Source of the DNA: Polyangiaceae bacterium
Lineage (GTDB): Bacteria > Myxococcota_A > Polyangia > Polyangiales > Polyangiaceae
Reading direction: 5' to 3'
Assembly (NCBI GenBank): GCA_015075635.1
Contig: JABTUA010000003.1
Coordinates: 1,178,001-1,242,000 of the forward strand
DNA: 64,000 nucleotides
The notes beneath the pieces are model-generated. The model searched no databases. It saw only the letters and a list, made by a program, of their open reading frames with translations, and was not told the origin of the DNA. This document shows positions 42,278 through 50,894 of this stretch, piece by piece (the stretch's first letter is position 1; each line of letters begins with the position of its first letter). Made by a program: the position numbers and the translations under genes.

Positions 42278-42889
42278 TCAGTTGAGCTGGGCGAGCACCT
42301 CCGTTCTGCTGCCGTCTGGGCGGTCCATCGAGGCGATGACCACGTGCTGGCCGGCGCTCATGCGCACGCCGGCGTTCACTCGAGCCTCGGTGGAGGGAGC
42401 TTTGGGGACGCGCACGCTCTTCCTGACGTCGAAGCGGAGCGGGGCGGACGCGCCGCGACCCTCGCGGTGCACGGAGATCCGCCACTCGGCGTCGCCAACC
42501 TGCGTGTCGATGCGGGACGACGAGCCGAGCTCGCCGAGGGGGAGCGTGAAGCGCTCGATGCGAGCGGGCGAGCCGGCGACGATCTCGCGGATCTCGATGG
42601 AGACCATGGTTGGGCTCGAGGTGCTCGCAACGGCTGCGGGTGCCGGACGTGTCGGGGGTGCCGGCGCCTTCAGCTGCGCGGGGACTCGCGGGCGCGAGTA
42701 GGCGGCAGGCTTCGTCGCTGGCGGCGGGAAGCGGCGGGACCAGGGCAAGACGTCGGGCTCGCGCGCCGGCGCCACTGCGGAGCGCGGGGGGGGAGGGTCC
42801 GCATGGGCGTCGGGCGCGCCGAGCGAGAGGGCGGCGAAAGCCAACGGGGCTGCCAGTGACGACACGATGTGGACCGGGCGAATGCTCAT
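42278..42889 (-). CDS. Secreted protein of unknown function
   Basis: The 203-aa product has a signal peptide of about 30 residues (ending DAHA before DPPPP), a Pro-rich linker to about 90, then a compact beta-rich domain (TMVSIEIREIVAGSPARIERFTL; AEWRISVHREGRGASAPLRF; GQHVVIASMDRPDGSRTEV). The last strand recalls domains of secretin-like envelope proteins that end in a membrane-crossing strand, but no family is certain. It is flanked on both sides by genes of the same or opposite orientation without overlap. Confidence 0.72.
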   Translation of the reverse strand: MSIRPVHIVSSLAAPLAFAALSLGAPDAHADPPPPRSAVAPAREPDVLPWSRRFPPPATKPAAYSRPRVPAQLKAPAPPTRPAPAAVASTSSPTMVSIEIREIVAGSPARIERFTLPLGELGSSSRIDTQVGDAEWRISVHREGRGASAPLRFDVRKSVRVPKAPSTEARVNAGVRMSAGQHVVIASMDRPDGSRTEVLAQLN

Positions 42890-43055
42890 TCAGTGCTCCT
42901 TGGTTGCGTGATTTCGACTAGAGCAACGCCCGTGCCACGCCGCGGTCATCGCGCAATGCGCGGGAAATCGCGGAAACTCGCCCGCGCTGCGCCGCGCCGA
43001 ATTGTCACGCTGTCGCCGGCCCGCGGCGCGCGCTGACGGGCTGGCAAAGTGCTGC

Positions 43056-43775
43056 TCAGAACACGTAGCGCAGCGAAACGCCGCCGGTCCAGGCCAGCGC
43101 CTGCTCGCCGCCGCGATCACGCCCGAGCACGTCCTGGTAGTTCTTCACGCCGCCGTTCAGCGCCAACGCCATGTGCGGATTCACTTGGTACCACTCCAGG
43201 CCGAGCTGCCCGCCCCAGTACAGGCCGAGGCGGTCGGCGTTGCGGTAGCCATAGTAGAAGAGCACGTCCTCGCTGATCTCGGCGGCGCCCGCGCTGCCCT
43301 GCACGTAGATGCCGAAGCGATCCGTCGGCTTGACGGTGAGGCGCAGGCCGCCACCGAAGCCGTACAGCGCATAGGTGCGCGGGTCCGGCGGGCGGTTCGC
43401 GTAGGAGGTATTCGAGAACACCAAGTCACCTTCGGCGAACACCATCAGGAACGACAGCGGCTCGAAGCCGAAGTGCAGATGGAACCAGGGTGAGGTGGGG
43501 GAGACGTTCTTCAGCGGGCCCAGGTGCCCCATGGCCCCGATGGTGGACTCGACCACGAAGCCGTGTCCGCGGGGCGGAGGCGGCGGCGCCTCTTCCTGGT
43601 CGTCGGCCTCCACCTGATCCCGGCCAGCTTGCGGGTCGCTCGAGAGCCAGGTGTCGATCTCCGCCTCGGTCATCTGGCGGCGCTCGGGCTCGTCGGCGGC
43701 CCGGGACTGCCCGGCCCCGAGCGCGAGCGAGAGCGCCGAGAGCGGGACCAACGCGAGACGGGAGAGGCGCGGCAT
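43056..43775 (-). CDS. Outer membrane beta-barrel protein
   Basis: The 239-aa product has a signal peptide (about 1-26, ending SRA before ADE), an acidic and Pro-rich N-terminal stretch, then about eight amphipathic strands with alternating aromatic residues (GLYWGGQLGLEWYQV and LAWTGGVSLRYVF). It ends with Phe, the usual outer-membrane targeting residue. The strand number suggests a small barrel like OmpA-type porins. -10-like TAACGT (43790-43795) lies 14 nt before the ATG. Function unknown. Confidence 0.82.
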   Translation of the reverse strand: MPRLSRLALVPLSALSLALGAGQSRAADEPERRQMTEAEIDTWLSSDPQAGRDQVEADDQEEAPPPPPRGHGFVVESTIGAMGHLGPLKNVSPTSPWFHLHFGFEPLSFLMVFAEGDLVFSNTSYANRPPDPRTYALYGFGGGLRLTVKPTDRFGIYVQGSAGAAEISEDVLFYYGYRNADRLGLYWGGQLGLEWYQVNPHMALALNGGVKNYQDVLGRDRGGEQALAWTGGVSLRYVF

Positions 43776-43835
43776 ACGAGGCGGGCCGCACGTTAGCGCG
43801 CCCGCCCCCGGCCGTCATCGGGCTTGTCCGGGGAC

Positions 43836-43883
43836 AAAAAGCCGAAGCCCCACGCCTTCTGCGGCGCGGGGCCTCGCTTCGGC
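43836..43883 (-). terminator. Rho-independent terminator after PPC lipoprotein
   Basis: On the minus strand GCCGAAG (43877-43883) pairs with CTTCGGC (43841-43847), with inner CCCC/GGGG pairing, and is followed directly by TTTTT (43836-43840). It lies 23 nt after the stop of the gene at 43907. Confidence 0.85.
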
Positions 43884-43906
43884 CCATTACGGGCCGTTCG
43901 TCGGGC

Positions 43907-45478
43907 TCACTGAGTCTTGGCGCGGTAGTGGATGCCGCAGCGGTAATAGGTACCTTGGATGTTGGCGTCCTTGCTCGAGGCGCTGAGCTTCACGATCAGC
44001 TTCGACTGGCCCGTCGGGGTAGTGAGCTGGCTCAGGACCGCGTCCTGCGTCGCGGTCTCCACGATCGAGCCGCCGGTGACCGCGGAGCCGTCCTCCTTCA
44101 GCAGGGCCACGGTGAAGTTGCGCAGGCCCGAGCCCGAGCGCTCCGCGCCGCACGCCACCGACACCGTCTCCCAGGCCGTCGACGGCACGTTCGCCGAGAA
44201 GTGATCGACGTCCGTGGTGCTGGTGATGTCGCCCTCGATGAAGTAGCTGCCGGGCTGCGAGGTGGCTACGGTGAGGGCCTCCGCCGTGCCCAGCGTGTCG
44301 TTCGCCGACTCGTTCTTCTCGACGGGGTTGCCCGCGCCGAAGCCCGACAGGTCGAAGTAGAAGTCGTTGCTGCCGGTCGGGCTCGCCGCGCGCTTGTAGA
44401 ACGCGACGTACTCCTTGCCCGCGATCAGCGGCACGTCGATGCTCTGGCCCTGGCTCGACTTGGTGTCCTTCTTGGAGAAGTCCACCTTGGCCAGGACCAC
44501 GGTCGGCGCGGCCTTCTCCGCGATCCAGATCTCGCTCGGCGAGGTCGTGGAGCCGTTGCCGTCCACGCCGCCCTCCTGGGTGTAGAGGCTGCCGTTCAGG
44601 CGGCTGCCGCTGGCGACGGTGATGTCCGTCGGCACGGTGAAGCCGTAGGCGTCCACGTCCGTCGCGCTGCCGAAGGTCCCCATCACGGTCGTCAGGTAGT
44701 AGCTGCCGGCCTGGTTGGGGTTCTTCTTGTAGGTGAGCGGAGTGGCCTGAGTCTCGTTCTCGTTCGGCTCGACCTCTTTCACCTCGCCCTGGTCGGTGAA
44801 TTTGATCTCCGTGATGTACATGCTGTAGTTCTTCTTGGTGATCTTGGCGACGGGCGCGCAGTTCGACGCCCCGCCCTTCTCCCAAGCGGTGCACTCGACC
44901 ACGCGCACGTAGTAGGTGCCGTCCGCCGGCAGCACGGTCATCAGGAACGGGTCGTTGCTGGTGCGCGGGTTCGGATCGTCCTGCTCGGCGATCTTCTTGC
45001 CCGTCGAGTCGTACATCGTGATCACGAGATCGACGTAGGTCGGGTCGAACTTGTCCGTGCCGGTCTTGGCGGCGGTGATGATTTGCAGAGCCTGGCCCGC
45101 CTTGCCGTCGAACTTGTACCAGTCCTGATCCGTGGCGGCCGGATCGAGCGCGCCCGCTACCGAGTCGTTCTGCGGATCGGTGCCGATCTTGGTCTGCGTC
45201 GCCGTCTCCTTGGTGTCGTTGCCGTCGGGCTTCGCGCCGCCCGTGCCGCCCGCGCCGCCGGTGCCGCCCGCGCCGCCGGTGGTCCCTCCGGCGCCGCCGA
45301 CGCCACCGCCGACGCCGCCCGCGCCGCCGATGGGCCCGCCGCCGATGCCGCCCGAGCCGCCGCTGCCGCCGGTGCTGGAGCTGCCGCCGCCGTCGTCACC
45401 GCCGCAGGCGGTCACGGTCGTGAGCCAGCCCGCGCTGGCGATCAGAAGTGCAAGAGAGGTCCTGGTCTTCGAAGTCAT
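43907..45478 (-). CDS. PPC-domain lipoprotein
   Basis: The 523-aa start is at the signal peptide (lipobox VTAC, Cys 25). A Gly-rich linker to about residue 75 is followed by three beta-sandwich modules of the bacterial pre-peptidase C-terminal (PPC) type. Each begins with an acidic xETxTNxT-like stretch (DTKETATQTKIG; ENETQATPLTY; SANDTLGTAEALTV) and contains DQDWYKF / DVDAYGF / DVDHFSA. PPC domains are usually C-terminal appendages of secreted proteases; here no protease domain is attached, so binding rather than catalysis is likely. A strong terminator follows. Confidence 0.85.
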   Translation of the reverse strand: MTSKTRTSLALLIASAGWLTTVTACGGDDGGGSSSTGGSGGSGGIGGGPIGGAGGVGGGVGGAGGTTGGAGGTGGAGGTGGAKPDGNDTKETATQTKIGTDPQNDSVAGALDPAATDQDWYKFDGKAGQALQIITAAKTGTDKFDPTYVDLVITMYDSTGKKIAEQDDPNPRTSNDPFLMTVLPADGTYYVRVVECTAWEKGGASNCAPVAKITKKNYSMYITEIKFTDQGEVKEVEPNENETQATPLTYKKNPNQAGSYYLTTVMGTFGSATDVDAYGFTVPTDITVASGSRLNGSLYTQEGGVDGNGSTTSPSEIWIAEKAAPTVVLAKVDFSKKDTKSSQGQSIDVPLIAGKEYVAFYKRAASPTGSNDFYFDLSGFGAGNPVEKNESANDTLGTAEALTVATSQPGSYFIEGDITSTTDVDHFSANVPSTAWETVSVACGAERSGSGLRNFTVALLKEDGSAVTGGSIVETATQDAVLSQLTTPTGQSKLIVKLSASSKDANIQGTYYRCGIHYRAKTQ

Positions 45479-45645
45479 GTTCAATCCCCGTTCGGTTGTC
45501 GTGGCGCGGCGGCGTCGTCCCCGAGCACCTTCGCGGCCGGGCAGCATAGAGGGGCGCCGCAGCTTTTCAAGGCGAGCGGGTTTCTCGCGCCCCGACGCGG
45601 ATTTACCCGCGTCTGGACGCACGTGGGTCCGGCGGCAGGTCCCGC

Positions 45646-46203
45646 TCAGCCCATGAAGTCGCGCTTGGCGCTGAGGCTGAAGAGGGGGAGGCCGGCTTGC
45701 CGAATCGTCTCCGCGCCGCCCTCTTCTCGGTCGACGACGGCGAGGATGCCGATCACCTTCGCCCCCACCGCCTCGAGCGCCTGCACGGCCTTCAGGCTCG
45801 AGCCGCCGGTGGTGATCACGTCCTCGAGCAGGGCGACCCGCAGCCCGGGGCGGAGCGACTTGTCGCCCTCGACCAGCTTGGCGCTGCCGTGGTCCTTGCG
45901 CTCCTTGCGCACGTAGAGCGCAGGCAGCGGCCGACCCGCCTGGAAGCTCACCAGGCTGACCGCGCTCGCCAAGGGGCAGCCGCCGAGCTCGACTCCGCCG
46001 ACGGCGTCGCACTCGGGGAGCTCCGCCAGGGCTTGGAACATCAGCTCACCCACGAGCGCGTGGCCCTCGGCGGTGAGCACGCTCTGCTTGCAGTCGATGA
46101 AGAAGTCGCTCTCGCGACCGGAGGCGAGGATGACCTTCTTCTTTTCGAAGCTGCGCTCGCGGAGCAGCGCCACGAGCCGCTGACGCTTGCCCTCGTCGAT
46201 CAC
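45646..46203 (-). CDS. pyrE: Orotate phosphoribosyltransferase
   Basis: The 185-aa protein starts with GTG overlapping the stop of the bactofilin gene upstream (GTGA). The PRPP-binding signature ALLEDVITTGGSS and the catalytic-loop region YVRKERKDHG are intact, as is the N-terminal SGRESDFFIDCK. The enzyme makes OMP from orotate and PRPP in pyrimidine synthesis, and its length is normal. Clustering of a pyrimidine gene with bactofilins is unusual, although the overlap indicates co-translation. Confidence 0.94.
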   Translation of the reverse strand: MIDEGKRQRLVALLRERSFEKKKVILASGRESDFFIDCKQSVLTAEGHALVGELMFQALAELPECDAVGGVELGGCPLASAVSLVSFQAGRPLPALYVRKERKDHGSAKLVEGDKSLRPGLRVALLEDVITTGGSSLKAVQALEAVGAKVIGILAVVDREEGGAETIRQAGLPLFSLSAKRDFMG

Positions 46204-46778
46204 GAGCGCTTCGCCTTCTTCTTCCCTCGAACGCCCTTGCCCAGCGCGGGCACGACCGGCGCGGGCGGTCCCGCGGGCGGATCCGCCGCCGCGATCGGGA
46301 CCGAGACCTGCGCTGGCGGGGGCGCCGGTGCGGGCTTCGCGGCCGCGGGCGCCGTCGCCGGCTTGGGGGTCGCGGTCAACGCGGGCTTCGCCTTCACGCC
46401 GCTGAAGCTCTCGCCGACCCGTCGCGTGGGCACCACCGCAGCGCGGCGCGGCGCGGTGGGCTCGCCCTCCGTGCGCACGCTGCCGCGCACGAGCGCGCCA
46501 TCGGCGATGCCGATGCGCGGCGCGACAAGATCGCCGACGACGCGGGCGCCGCGCTCCAGCATCACGGCTTCGCTGCCGGTCAGGTCGCCGGCGACCTGGC
46601 CGGCCACCAGGATCTGCGCGCCGCTGACGCTGCCGTTCACGGCGCCGTCTTCGCCGATGGCCACGTCGCCGTCCACCTGGACGTCGCCCTCGACCCGGCC
46701 ACGGATCTCGATGGAACCGGCGCCGCGGACGTTGCCGCGGACCGCAGTGCCCTGCCCGATGATGGTTGCTGCCGCCAT
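46200..46778 (-). CDS. Bactofilin with basic Pro/Ala tail
   Basis: The 192-aa start is at MAAATIIGQG; the frame is open 15 codons upstream. Residues about 1-110 are a bactofilin (DUF583) beta-helix: repeated six-residue turns such as GSIEIRGRVEGDVQVDGDV. The remaining 80 residues are a Pro/Ala-rich tail ending in GKKKAKRS, which may bind a partner or the membrane. Bactofilins polymerise without nucleotide and organise cell shape or chromosome-anchoring complexes in myxobacteria. It is third of three adjacent bactofilin genes and is coupled to pyrE. Confidence 0.9.
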   Translation of the reverse strand: MAAATIIGQGTAVRGNVRGAGSIEIRGRVEGDVQVDGDVAIGEDGAVNGSVSGAQILVAGQVAGDLTGSEAVMLERGARVVGDLVAPRIGIADGALVRGSVRTEGEPTAPRRAAVVPTRRVGESFSGVKAKPALTATPKPATAPAAAKPAPAPPPAQVSVPIAAADPPAGPPAPVVPALGKGVRGKKKAKRS

Positions 46779-46785
46779 CGCCCCG

Positions 46786-47100
46786 TCACACGTCCATGTC
46801 GACGCTGCCCTTGAACGAGGCACCGTCCGCGATGGTGAAGCGCGCCGACTTCACGTCGCCCACCAGACGACCGCCGGCCTGGATGTCGACGCGCTCCTGC
46901 GCGGAGACGTTGCCCGTGACCTGCCCGGCGATGGTCACCGAGCTCGCCGTGAGGTCGGCCTCGACGACGCCGGCCGAGCCCACGGAGACTGCGTCCGTCG
47001 TGGTCAGCGTACCGCGCACCGTGCCGTGGACGACGACCTCGTCGTCCCCCGTGAGCTCGCCTTCGATGGTGAGCCCCTCTCCAATCACCGTTCCCGCCAT
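46786..47100 (-). CDS. Bactofilin (short form)
   Basis: The 104-aa protein is almost only the bactofilin beta-helix core (VIGEGLTIEGELTGDDEVVVHGTVRGTL; GQVTGNVSAQERVDIQAGGRLVGDVKS). It lacks the long tail of its neighbours. It lies 7 nt upstream of the tailed bactofilin and 21 nt downstream of the third paralogue. It could copolymerise with them or control filament length. Confidence 0.9.
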   Translation of the reverse strand: MAGTVIGEGLTIEGELTGDDEVVVHGTVRGTLTTTDAVSVGSAGVVEADLTASSVTIAGQVTGNVSAQERVDIQAGGRLVGDVKSARFTIADGASFKGSVDMDV

Positions 47101-47121
47101 GGTCGCTCCAGCTTCGGCGGC

Positions 47122-47475
47122 TCAGCGCCGCCCTTCGAGTTCCAGAGTGAAGTCCGTGTCGAGCCGAACGTCGACTCGCGAGCCCGGCTCGATGGTCACG
47201 CTCGAGCCCTTGAGGTCCCCGCGCACCTCCGCGCCGGAGCGCACGATGATCGGGCCCTGGCAGCTCACGTCGCCGCGCAGGCGGCCTGTTACTTCGAGCG
47301 CGGCGCCGCTCACGTCGCCGTCCACGCTGCCGCCCGAGCCGATCTCGACCGGCCCGGAGACCGCGACGTCACCGCTCAGCGTGCCCTCGACGCGAAGGCC
47401 GCCGCTGCCGGAGACCCTCCCGGTGAGCTGGGAGCGAGCGCCGATCACGCTGGTGTCCGAGGTGTGCCGCGCCAT
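47122..47475 (-). CDS. Bactofilin (third paralogue)
   Basis: The 117-aa protein has a bactofilin core from about residue 10 (SVIGARSQLTGRVSGSGGLRVEGTL; VTGRLRGDVSCQGPIIVRSGAEVRGDLKG), with short polar ends. It is the first gene of a minus-strand series bactofilin-bactofilin-bactofilin-pyrE. TAGCGT (47488-47493) lies 12 nt before the ATG and may be its -10 element. The layout recalls the bacNOP trio of Myxococcus, where bactofilins position the ParABS machinery, but no parA or parB is present here. Confidence 0.9.
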   Translation of the reverse strand: MARHTSDTSVIGARSQLTGRVSGSGGLRVEGTLSGDVAVSGPVEIGSGGSVDGDVSGAALEVTGRLRGDVSCQGPIIVRSGAEVRGDLKGSSVTIEPGSRVDVRLDTDFTLELEGRR

Positions 47476-47539
47476 GAATGCGGGCGCACGCTAATACAGG
47501 CCGGCCGGGCTGTCACCACGGGGAAAAGCGTGGAGAATA

Positions 47540-48232
47540 TCAGCGCCGCGCCGCCAGGATCTCTCCCGCGCGGTTCACCGTGGCGTAGAGCCCGCGGGCG
47601 TAGAGCTCGCGCTGCCGCGAAGCGTCCAGGTCTCCGGGCCGTCCGGCCGTGGCGGCCGCCAGCAGGATGGCCGCGGACACGCTCACGTTCAGGCTCTCCA
47701 CGAAGCCCCGCATCGGGATGCGCACGGAGCGGCTCGCAGCGCTGGCGAGCGCCTGCGAGATGCCGTCGTGCTCGTTGCCGAGCACCAGGCACAAACGCGG
47801 CAACCTCGCGAGGTCCTCCGGGCGGAGCTCGCCCTGCGGGTGCGTCGCGACGAGCTCGAAGCCCCGATCTCGGAGGGCGGTGACGGCCTCGTCCGGGCTG
47901 GCGTGCCGCGTCACGTCCACCCAGCGCTCGGTGCCCTTGGCCACGCCGCCGGAGACCAGGAACTCCTCGTGGCGCGGGACGACGTGCACGCAAGAGACGC
48001 CGAAGGCATCGGCGGAGCGCAGGATGGCGGCGCCGTTGTGGGGGTCGTGCGGCGCGTCCATCAGCAGGGTGACGCTGTCGAGCCGTCCAGCGATGACCTC
48101 CCCGAGCCGCGCTCGCCGCGCCTCGAGCACCAACGGCTCGAGCAGCTCGATCACCTGCTCCGCGCTCCACTCGGGGCCCCAGGGCAGGGCTGGGGCGCTC
48201 GGCGCGAAGACGCCTTCGGACTCGCGGCGCAT
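47540..48232 (-). CDS. trmH: tRNA guanosine-2'-O-methyltransferase, TrmH family
   Basis: The 230-aa start at 48232 follows DAHP synthase by 2 nt; the open frame continues upstream but is antisense-like. SpoU-class motifs are intact: DPHNGAAILRSADAFGV (motif 1), LVLGNEHDGIS (motif 2) and IPMRGFVESLNVSVSAAILL (motif 3), which form the trefoil-knot SAM site. The enzyme is expected to methylate G18 in the tRNA D-loop. It is probably co-transcribed with the DAHP synthase gene. Confidence 0.92.
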   Translation of the reverse strand: MRRESEGVFAPSAPALPWGPEWSAEQVIELLEPLVLEARRARLGEVIAGRLDSVTLLMDAPHDPHNGAAILRSADAFGVSCVHVVPRHEEFLVSGGVAKGTERWVDVTRHASPDEAVTALRDRGFELVATHPQGELRPEDLARLPRLCLVLGNEHDGISQALASAASRSVRIPMRGFVESLNVSVSAAILLAAATAGRPGDLDASRQRELYARGLYATVNRAGEILAARR

Positions 48233-48234
48233 GC

Positions 48235-49251
48235 TCAGCCGAGGGGCTGCCCGAGCGCCGCGGCGACCTTGCGCACGTCGCTCATCATCTCGGTGAACAT
48301 GTCGAAGGTCAGGGCCTGGGGCCCGTCCGACAGCGCCTTGCTCGGATTGGGGTGGACCTCGACGATCACGCCGTCCACGCCCGTGGCGGCGGCGGCGCGC
48401 GCCATCGGCGCGACCGCCTTGGCGACGCCGGTGCCGTGCGACGGATCGACGACGATGGGCAGGTGGGTGATGGCTCGGAGCAGAGGCAACACCCCGAGGT
48501 CGAGCGTGTTGCGGGTCAGCGTCTCGTAGGTGCGAATGCCGCGCTCGCAGAGCATCACCTGGTAGTTGCCCCGGGACACGATGTATTCGGCGGCCATCAG
48601 CCACTCGTTCACCGTGCTGGCGATGCCGCGCTTGAGCATGACCGGCTTGCCCAGAGCGCCCACGGCCTCGAGCAGCGAGAAGTTCTGCATGTTGCGCGCG
48701 CCGATTTGCAGGATGTCGGCGTGCTCGGCCACGACCTTCAGCGTCTCGGTGTCCTTCACCTCCGTGATCACCGGCATGCCGGTGGCTCGTCGCGCCTCGG
48801 CGAGGAGCGCGAGCCCTTCTTCGCGCAGGCCTTGGAAGTCGTAAGGGCTGGTGCGGGGCTTGAACGCGCCGCCGCGCAGGATGCGGGCGCCCTGCTCGCG
48901 CACGTGCCGGGCGGTCGAGAGCACTTGCTCGCGACTCTCCACCGAGCACGGCCCCGCCATCACCACGAGAGCGCCGCCGCCGATCTTCACGCCGCCGACG
49001 TCGATCACCGTGTCGTCGGGCTTGACCTCGCGGCTCACCAGCTTCCACGGCTTGCTGACGGCGACGGCTTCCTGCACGCCCGGCAGCCGGTTGAACAGCG
49101 CCGGATCCACCGCGCCCTTGTTGCCGGTGATGCCGATGGCGACCCGCACCGCGCCCGGGATCTCGTTGGGCGTGAAGCCCAGCTCGCGGATGCGGTCGCA
49201 GACGCCGCGGACCTGGTCCGGCGTGGCGTTCGAGCTCATCACGATCAGCAT
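48235..49251 (-). CDS. DAHP synthase (3-deoxy-7-phosphoheptulonate synthase)
   Basis: The 338-aa start at 49251 is chosen because the regulatory domain MLIVMSSNATPDQV begins there. Residues about 1-70 are a ferredoxin-like domain, as in the Thermotoga-type AroF/AroG enzymes; the rest is the (beta/alpha)8 barrel with AGPCSVESREQ, LRGGAFKPRTSPYDFQGL and VDPSHGTG. The enzyme makes DAHP from PEP and erythrose 4-phosphate, the first step of aromatic amino acid synthesis. The N-terminal domain probably mediates feedback control. The upstream region to trxA is divergent. Confidence 0.93.
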   Translation of the reverse strand: MLIVMSSNATPDQVRGVCDRIRELGFTPNEIPGAVRVAIGITGNKGAVDPALFNRLPGVQEAVAVSKPWKLVSREVKPDDTVIDVGGVKIGGGALVVMAGPCSVESREQVLSTARHVREQGARILRGGAFKPRTSPYDFQGLREEGLALLAEARRATGMPVITEVKDTETLKVVAEHADILQIGARNMQNFSLLEAVGALGKPVMLKRGIASTVNEWLMAAEYIVSRGNYQVMLCERGIRTYETLTRNTLDLGVLPLLRAITHLPIVVDPSHGTGVAKAVAPMARAAAATGVDGVIVEVHPNPSKALSDGPQALTFDMFTEMMSDVRKVAAALGQPLG

Positions 49252-49378
49252 GGGCGGGCCTCCGAAGGGGGCGGATCCTCTAGCACGGGTGCCCCGCGCC
49301 ATGGGCCGAGGACCGCGAAAACCTGCGGTAATTGCCCGCGCCCGGGCCTGACCCGTTCCGCCGCGGCGCGGCCGTGCT

Positions 49379-49384
49379 TATGTT
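49379..49384 (+). promoter_or_regulatory. -10-like TATGTT before trxA
   Basis: TATGTT lies 24 nt before the ATG at 49409 in the 157-bp divergent region between the DAHP synthase gene and trxA. No convincing -35 hexamer is visible. Confidence 0.3.
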
Positions 49385-49408
49385 TCGCGCTCACCCCCGG
49401 AAACCCTC

Positions 49409-49732
49409 ATGGCATCCAAGAACGTCCAACATTTCAACGACGTCAATTTCGACCAAGAAGTCCTGAAAGCCGACAAGCCCGTGCTGGTCGACTTCACGGC
49501 GACCTGGTGCGGCCCCTGCAAAGCGCTGGCCCCCATCGTCGATCAGCTCGCCGACGAGCTGGGCGAGAACGTGAAGGTGGGCAAGCTCGACATCGACGAG
49601 TCCCCCGTGACCGCTGGCAAGCTCGGCATCCGCGGCGTCCCCACCGTGATGGTGTTCAAGAACGGTCAGCGCGCGGCGCAGCACGTCGGGCTGACGACCA
49701 AGGCGAAGCTGAAGGAGCTCATCGGCGTCTGA
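49409..49732 (+). CDS. trxA: Thioredoxin
   Basis: The 107-aa protein has the active site WCGPC in context FTATWCGPCKALAP, the cis-Pro loop RGVPTVMVFKNGQ and normal length. It has no signal peptide, so it is the cytoplasmic dithiol reductant. It is transcribed divergently from the DAHP synthase gene and directly precedes the metallophosphoesterase gene. Confidence 0.95.
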   Translation: MASKNVQHFNDVNFDQEVLKADKPVLVDFTATWCGPCKALAPIVDQLADELGENVKVGKLDIDESPVTAGKLGIRGVPTVMVFKNGQRAAQHVGLTTKAKLKELIGV

Positions 49733-49764
49733 AACGCCGGCGTTTCCTGATTGCCGTTCACCTG

Positions 49765-50880
49765 GTGACCGCCGTGGCGCAGCTCGCCCCGGCGCTCGCG
49801 TGGGCTGCGCTCTTCCCCTGGTGGCTCGCCCTCGGCCTCACGCTCGGGGCATGGGCGCTGACCGCGCGGCGGGTGCATCGGCTGTTCGGGGATCCGCGTA
49901 GGCCGCGCTGGGTCACGCGGCTGGTGGACGAGCCCGTGTTCCTGCACTGGGGCGCGGGCCTCTTGGCCCTGCCGCTGTTCTGCGTGGGCGCGCTCGGGCT
50001 CGGCGCTGCGTCGCTCGGCGGCTGTGCGCCCGCGGCGGGGCCCATCGGCCTGGCGGCGAGCCTTCCCCAGGCGGCGCTGGCTGCCTTCGGCTCGGGTCTC
50101 TGCATCGCGGGCTGGGGGCTCTGGGGCCGGCGGCGCTTCGTGCGGAAGCGCACGATCGAGGTGCCGATCCGGCGCTTGCACCGCGATCTGGACGGCTACC
50201 GCGTCGTGCAACTCTCGGATCTGCACATCGGAAGCTACGACGACGTGCGGCGCGGGCTCGAGTGGGCGCGCGCGGCCAACGCGCTCGCGCCGGATCTGAT
50301 CGTCGTGACCGGGGATCTGGTGACGAGCGGCACCGCCTACTACGAGGACGTCGCCGAGGTGATTGGCGCGCTCCGCGCCAAGGACGGCGTGTTCGTGGTC
50401 ATGGGCAACCACGACCAGTGGGACAACGCGGCGCTCACCCGGGCGGTCGAAGCCCGAGGCCCGCGCGTGCTCAAGAACGAGCACGTGCGCATCGAGCGCG
50501 GCGCCGGCGCGTTCATCCTGGCGGGGGTCGACGACGCCTACAGCGGCAGCGACGACATCGAGCGCACGCTGGCGGGTCGCCCCGAGGAGCTTCCCACGCT
50601 GCTCCTCGCCCACTACCCGGACTTCTTCCGCGAGGCGGCGGAGCACGGCGTGGAGCTGACGCTGAGCGGCCACACCCACGGCGGGCAGTTCGGCGTGCCG
50701 TTCCTGGCCGATCGCCTCAACCTGGCGGGCGCGCTCGGTCAAGCCTCGCGGGGGCTCTACCGGAGCGGCGAGAGCGCGCTCTACGTGAACGCCGGGCTGG
50801 GCACCACGGGACCTCCGATCCGCCTGGGCGTGGCTCCCGAGATCGCGGTCCTGGTGCTCGGGGCGGGCGAACCGGAGTAA
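49765..50880 (+). CDS. Membrane-anchored metallophosphoesterase
   Basis: The 371-aa GTG start is the first standard start codon; a CTG at 49729 that overlaps the trxA stop (CTGA) is in frame and would add a basic KRRR stretch. Residues about 1-125 contain several hydrophobic helices. The C-terminal calcineurin-like domain has the metal-binding series DLHIGS, GDLVTSG, GNHDQWDN and HTHGGQFG. This is the YkuE/YaeI-like subfamily, which acts on phosphoesters such as lipid or nucleotide substrates at the membrane. It lies 14 nt before the BNR lipoprotein gene. Confidence 0.88.
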   Translation: MTAVAQLAPALAWAALFPWWLALGLTLGAWALTARRVHRLFGDPRRPRWVTRLVDEPVFLHWGAGLLALPLFCVGALGLGAASLGGCAPAAGPIGLAASLPQAALAAFGSGLCIAGWGLWGRRRFVRKRTIEVPIRRLHRDLDGYRVVQLSDLHIGSYDDVRRGLEWARAANALAPDLIVVTGDLVTSGTAYYEDVAEVIGALRAKDGVFVVMGNHDQWDNAALTRAVEARGPRVLKNEHVRIERGAGAFILAGVDDAYSGSDDIERTLAGRPEELPTLLLAHYPDFFREAAEHGVELTLSGHTHGGQFGVPFLADRLNLAGALGQASRGLYRSGESALYVNAGLGTTGPPIRLGVAPEIAVLVLGAGEPE

Positions 50881-50883
50881 CAT
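50878..50883 (+). promoter_or_regulatory. -10 hexamer TAACAT before the BNR lipoprotein
   Basis: TAACAT includes the stop codon of the previous gene and ends 11 nt before the ATG at 50895. It fits the recurring TANNNT pattern, but coupling with the upstream gene is also possible. Confidence 0.3.
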
Positions 50884-50894
50884 CGCCGGCGACG

